Positions 47,390 to 49,146 of a stretch of DNA of 49,146 bases are shown in pieces. Numbering within the stretch: position 1 is the first letter of the stretch; every line of letters starts with the position of its first letter. The notes below the pieces were generated by a model that was given only the letters and a program-made list of their open reading frames with translations, made no database searches and was not told the DNA's origin. The stretch spans positions 1-49,146 of the forward strand of contig DAOTUD010000004.1 in NCBI GenBank assembly GCA_034437275.1, read 5' to 3'. The stretch comes from TC-15 sp034437275 (GTDB lineage Bacteria; Chloroflexota; Anaerolineae; Aggregatilineales; Aggregatilineaceae). Made by a program: the position numbers and the translations under genes.

Positions 47390-48313
47390 CTATGCTTCGG
47401 CCAGACGCAGCAGGTCGGCGTTACAGGGCGCGTGCACAAAGCCCCAGAAGGCTTCGACCGCGCGGTGCGGCTCATGGACCTCAGAACGGATCAGGTACAC
47501 CCTACGGTGTAGATCAAAATCGGCAACCGGCACTTCGACCACCGTGCCTTTGTTTAGCGCCCAGTCTGCGGCCAGGCGCGACACAAAGGCCACGCCGAAA
47601 CCGACTTCAACGGCTTTCACAATCGCCTCAGAGTTACCCACTTCCAGACAGATATCCATATCGTCAAAGGTGATGCTGTGCTTGCCCATTTCGGCTAGCA
47701 TGGCACGGTATGTGCCTGATGTCGGTTCGCGGATGATCATGGGGGTTTCCACCAGGTCGGACGGCTCGATCAGCTGCCGGGCTGCCCAGGGATGGCTGGC
47801 GGGCACAATCAGGATGATGTGATCGTTGAAAAACTGCTGGCATTCCATGCCGTCGCCGCACGCATCGTAGCTCACGACGCCCAGATCGGCTTCTTCCTTC
47901 AACAGTTGGGGCACCACCAGGGGCGAAGTACAGCGCAAGACAGCGATCTCCACCCCGGGATGCTGCTTGTGGAAGCGCGCGGCAAACTGCGGCAAGATGT
48001 ACTTCCCCGTCGTGGTGCTGCACGCGATGCGCAGTTGGCCCACGATGCGATCTTCCAATGACTCCATCAACTGCTGGATGCCAAAGACCTCATGCAGCAG
48101 CTTACGCGCCCGAGGAAGCAAGAGAGTCCCTGCCTCCGTCAAGCGCAGCCCTCCGCTAGCGCGCTCAAACAACTCGACCCCCAGGTCGCGCTCCAGCATT
48201 TTGATGTGGTGACTGATCGTCGGCTGGGTGAGGTGTAGTTGTGTGGCTGCCTCGGAAAAGTTCATGCTTTGCGCGACATGCAGAAATGTTTGAAGCTTCG
48301 TCAGATCAAGCAT
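47390..48313 (-). CDS. LysR-family transcriptional regulator (CysB/CbbR-like)
   Basis: 307 residues. An N-terminal LysR helix-turn-helix (LDLTKLQTFLHVAQSMNFSE, AATQLHLTQPTISHHIKMLERDLGVELFER) is followed by a LysR substrate domain (about 95-295; GQLRIACSTTTGKYILPQFA, EADLGVVSYDACGDGMECQQFF, KAVEVGFGVAFVSRLAADW). It belongs to the general group of regulators for sulfur, carbon or nitrogen assimilation; the effector is unknown. It is convergent with the Qmo-like operon, sharing the short spacer with the terminator. A role in controlling that locus is suggested only by position. Confidence 0.9.
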   Translation of the reverse strand: MLDLTKLQTFLHVAQSMNFSEAATQLHLTQPTISHHIKMLERDLGVELFERASGGLRLTEAGTLLLPRARKLLHEVFGIQQLMESLEDRIVGQLRIACSTTTGKYILPQFAARFHKQHPGVEIAVLRCTSPLVVPQLLKEEADLGVVSYDACGDGMECQQFFNDHIILIVPASHPWAARQLIEPSDLVETPMIIREPTSGTYRAMLAEMGKHSITFDDMDICLEVGNSEAIVKAVEVGFGVAFVSRLAADWALNKGTVVEVPVADFDLHRRVYLIRSEVHEPHRAVEAFWGFVHAPCNADLLRLAEA

Positions 48314-48364
48314 TTGCTCTCATCCCGTGTCTAAATCCATTTTCATACTTCGACAATATCACAT

Positions 48365-49146
48365 TTAACCCAAACGGGTTGGGTAGTTTTTCAGGCGTGA
48401 TTTACGCAAGCGAGTACGGTTATCCAGATGTTTGACGACCAGGGCAGCGGCACCCAAAGACGACAATTGGGGCAAGGGCATGGCCGCACAGAGCATGGTG
48501 CGCACATTGGCCACCGACAAGGCAGGCAAAACGGAGACGTCGTACGCATCCAGCAGGGCGGGGTCCCGGTCATGGTCTGCCGCCCAATCGAGCTTGATTT
48601 CAGCAATAAACCAGAGGGCCAACATGGTCATGGCGAGGTGGTGTTCCCAGACCAACCATTTGGTCGCCTGAAATTCATCCCAGCCGATCTCGGATTTGGC
48701 ATCTTGGATGCTGCGTTCGACGAAAAACCGCTGGGATTTACGGCGCGCCAGCACATCAATGGGCGTATGGCAGGGCGCATTGCTCAGCGTGTAGGTACAT
48801 TTTTTTCCCGTCACGGCGGAACAGGAGCAGCTCTTCACGCACGCGCAAGTCATCACCGACCGTCCAAACCCGTTGTACGGCGAACTCATGGCGCACAACG
48901 CCGCGTTCGCTGGCCCGAACGTCGATGGTTTGCCAGTGGGTGGTGTCATGCTGACGCAGTTGGTCGACACGATAGGCTTTGGGCGACAACACACGGGCCT
49001 GCCTGGCTTTTTTGCCCCGCTTGTTTGGCGGGTACATCAGCGTAGTATTCAATATGCGCTAGTCGCCCGCTTTATCATCGGCACTCTCATCCAGGAGCAG
49101 CATCGCCCCTGCGCTCAACTCGCTGCGCAGCTTGATCTCCTCCTGG
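48365..49146 (-). pseudogene. Degenerate DDE transposase (IS701-like), cut by window edge
   Basis: Three frame segments of one transposase. From the edge, a first frame reads AGAMLLLDESADDKAGD (catalytic-Asp region) and stops at TAG (about 49060). A second frame (about 49052-48800) has MYPPNKRGKKARQARVL... to LLLFRRDGKK. The third (about 48800-48365) continues CTYTLSNAPCHTPIDVLA, RFFVERSIQDAKSEIGWDEF (the conserved Glu helix) and WLVWEHHLAMTMLALWF. The second shift falls exactly at seven consecutive T/A bases (48800-48806). The junction after DDKAGD skips residues seen in intact relatives, implying deletion. IS701-family placement is by motif memory and uncertain. Confidence 0.7.

Overview
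The window is a GC-rich (roughly 60%), gene-dense bacterial chromosome segment that looks like a member of the Chloroflexota, most likely class Anaerolineae. That placement is inference. It rests on lipoproteins with long Thr/Pro-rich stalks, a MurA with Asp in place of the catalytic Cys, a Firmicutes-like DnaB/DnaD/DnaI helicase-loading operon, TreS, PPK2, bactofilin and RqcH proteins of the expected type, and QmoABC/Hdr-like redox genes. No rRNA or complete tRNA gene was seen. Both window edges look like assembly breakpoints: a perfect fold-back palindrome on the left and a degenerate transposase on the right.

Layout. 1-2052: a stalked SH3-like lipoprotein (cut off), a single-domain response regulator and plsY. 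2065-5451 (minus): a replication operon dnaB, dnaD-like, and a helicase loader with two tandem AAA+ modules. 5516-7442 (minus): bifunctional-nuclease-family protein, bactofilin and DedA, with recognisable promoters and a terminator. 7584-9951 (plus): a ParA/MinD-like ATPase overlapping a large acidic membrane protein with an internal repeat. 9952-15459 (minus): a long run coding for an NTPase, a stalked lipoprotein, three small membrane proteins, a clan-A glycoside hydrolase, a membrane-tethered solute-binding protein and a cupin. 15509-20418: rqcH (plus), then PPK2 and two glycosyltransferases (minus). 20534-24238 (plus): a coiled-coil protein, malic enzyme and an atypical thioredoxin-reductase-like flavoprotein. 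24288-26464 (minus): a SAM hydroxide adenosyltransferase and murA. 26762-34696: gyrB, a sugar nucleotidyltransferase, TPR and FHA proteins, treS, a large protein of unknown function and a PH-like membrane protein. 34772-36020 (minus): rplJ-rplL with a classical L10 leader, attenuator and strong promoter. 36230-40494 (minus): a peptide/nickel-type binding protein, two permeases and a methyltransferase, without ATPases.

The standout region is 40961-47308 (plus). It is a compact, mostly overlapping operon: an ArsR-type regulator read in frame into TusA, an MvhD-like ferredoxin-fold subunit with relocated cysteines, a QmoA/HdrA flavoprotein, a second HdrA/QmoB-like flavoprotein with eroded Fe-S motifs, a small winged-helix protein, a QmoC-like HdrC/cytochrome b fusion, and a DsrE-family protein. 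It joins sulfur carriers (TusA, DsrE) to a membrane-bound, quinone-facing Qmo-like electron-transfer module. There is no HdrB, aprAB or dsrAB in the window. A plausible model, not proven, is a sulfane-sulfur-handling complex exchanging electrons with the quinone pool and controlled by its own thiol-containing ArsR-type regulator. A LysR regulator lies convergent to it, followed by transposon debris at the right edge.
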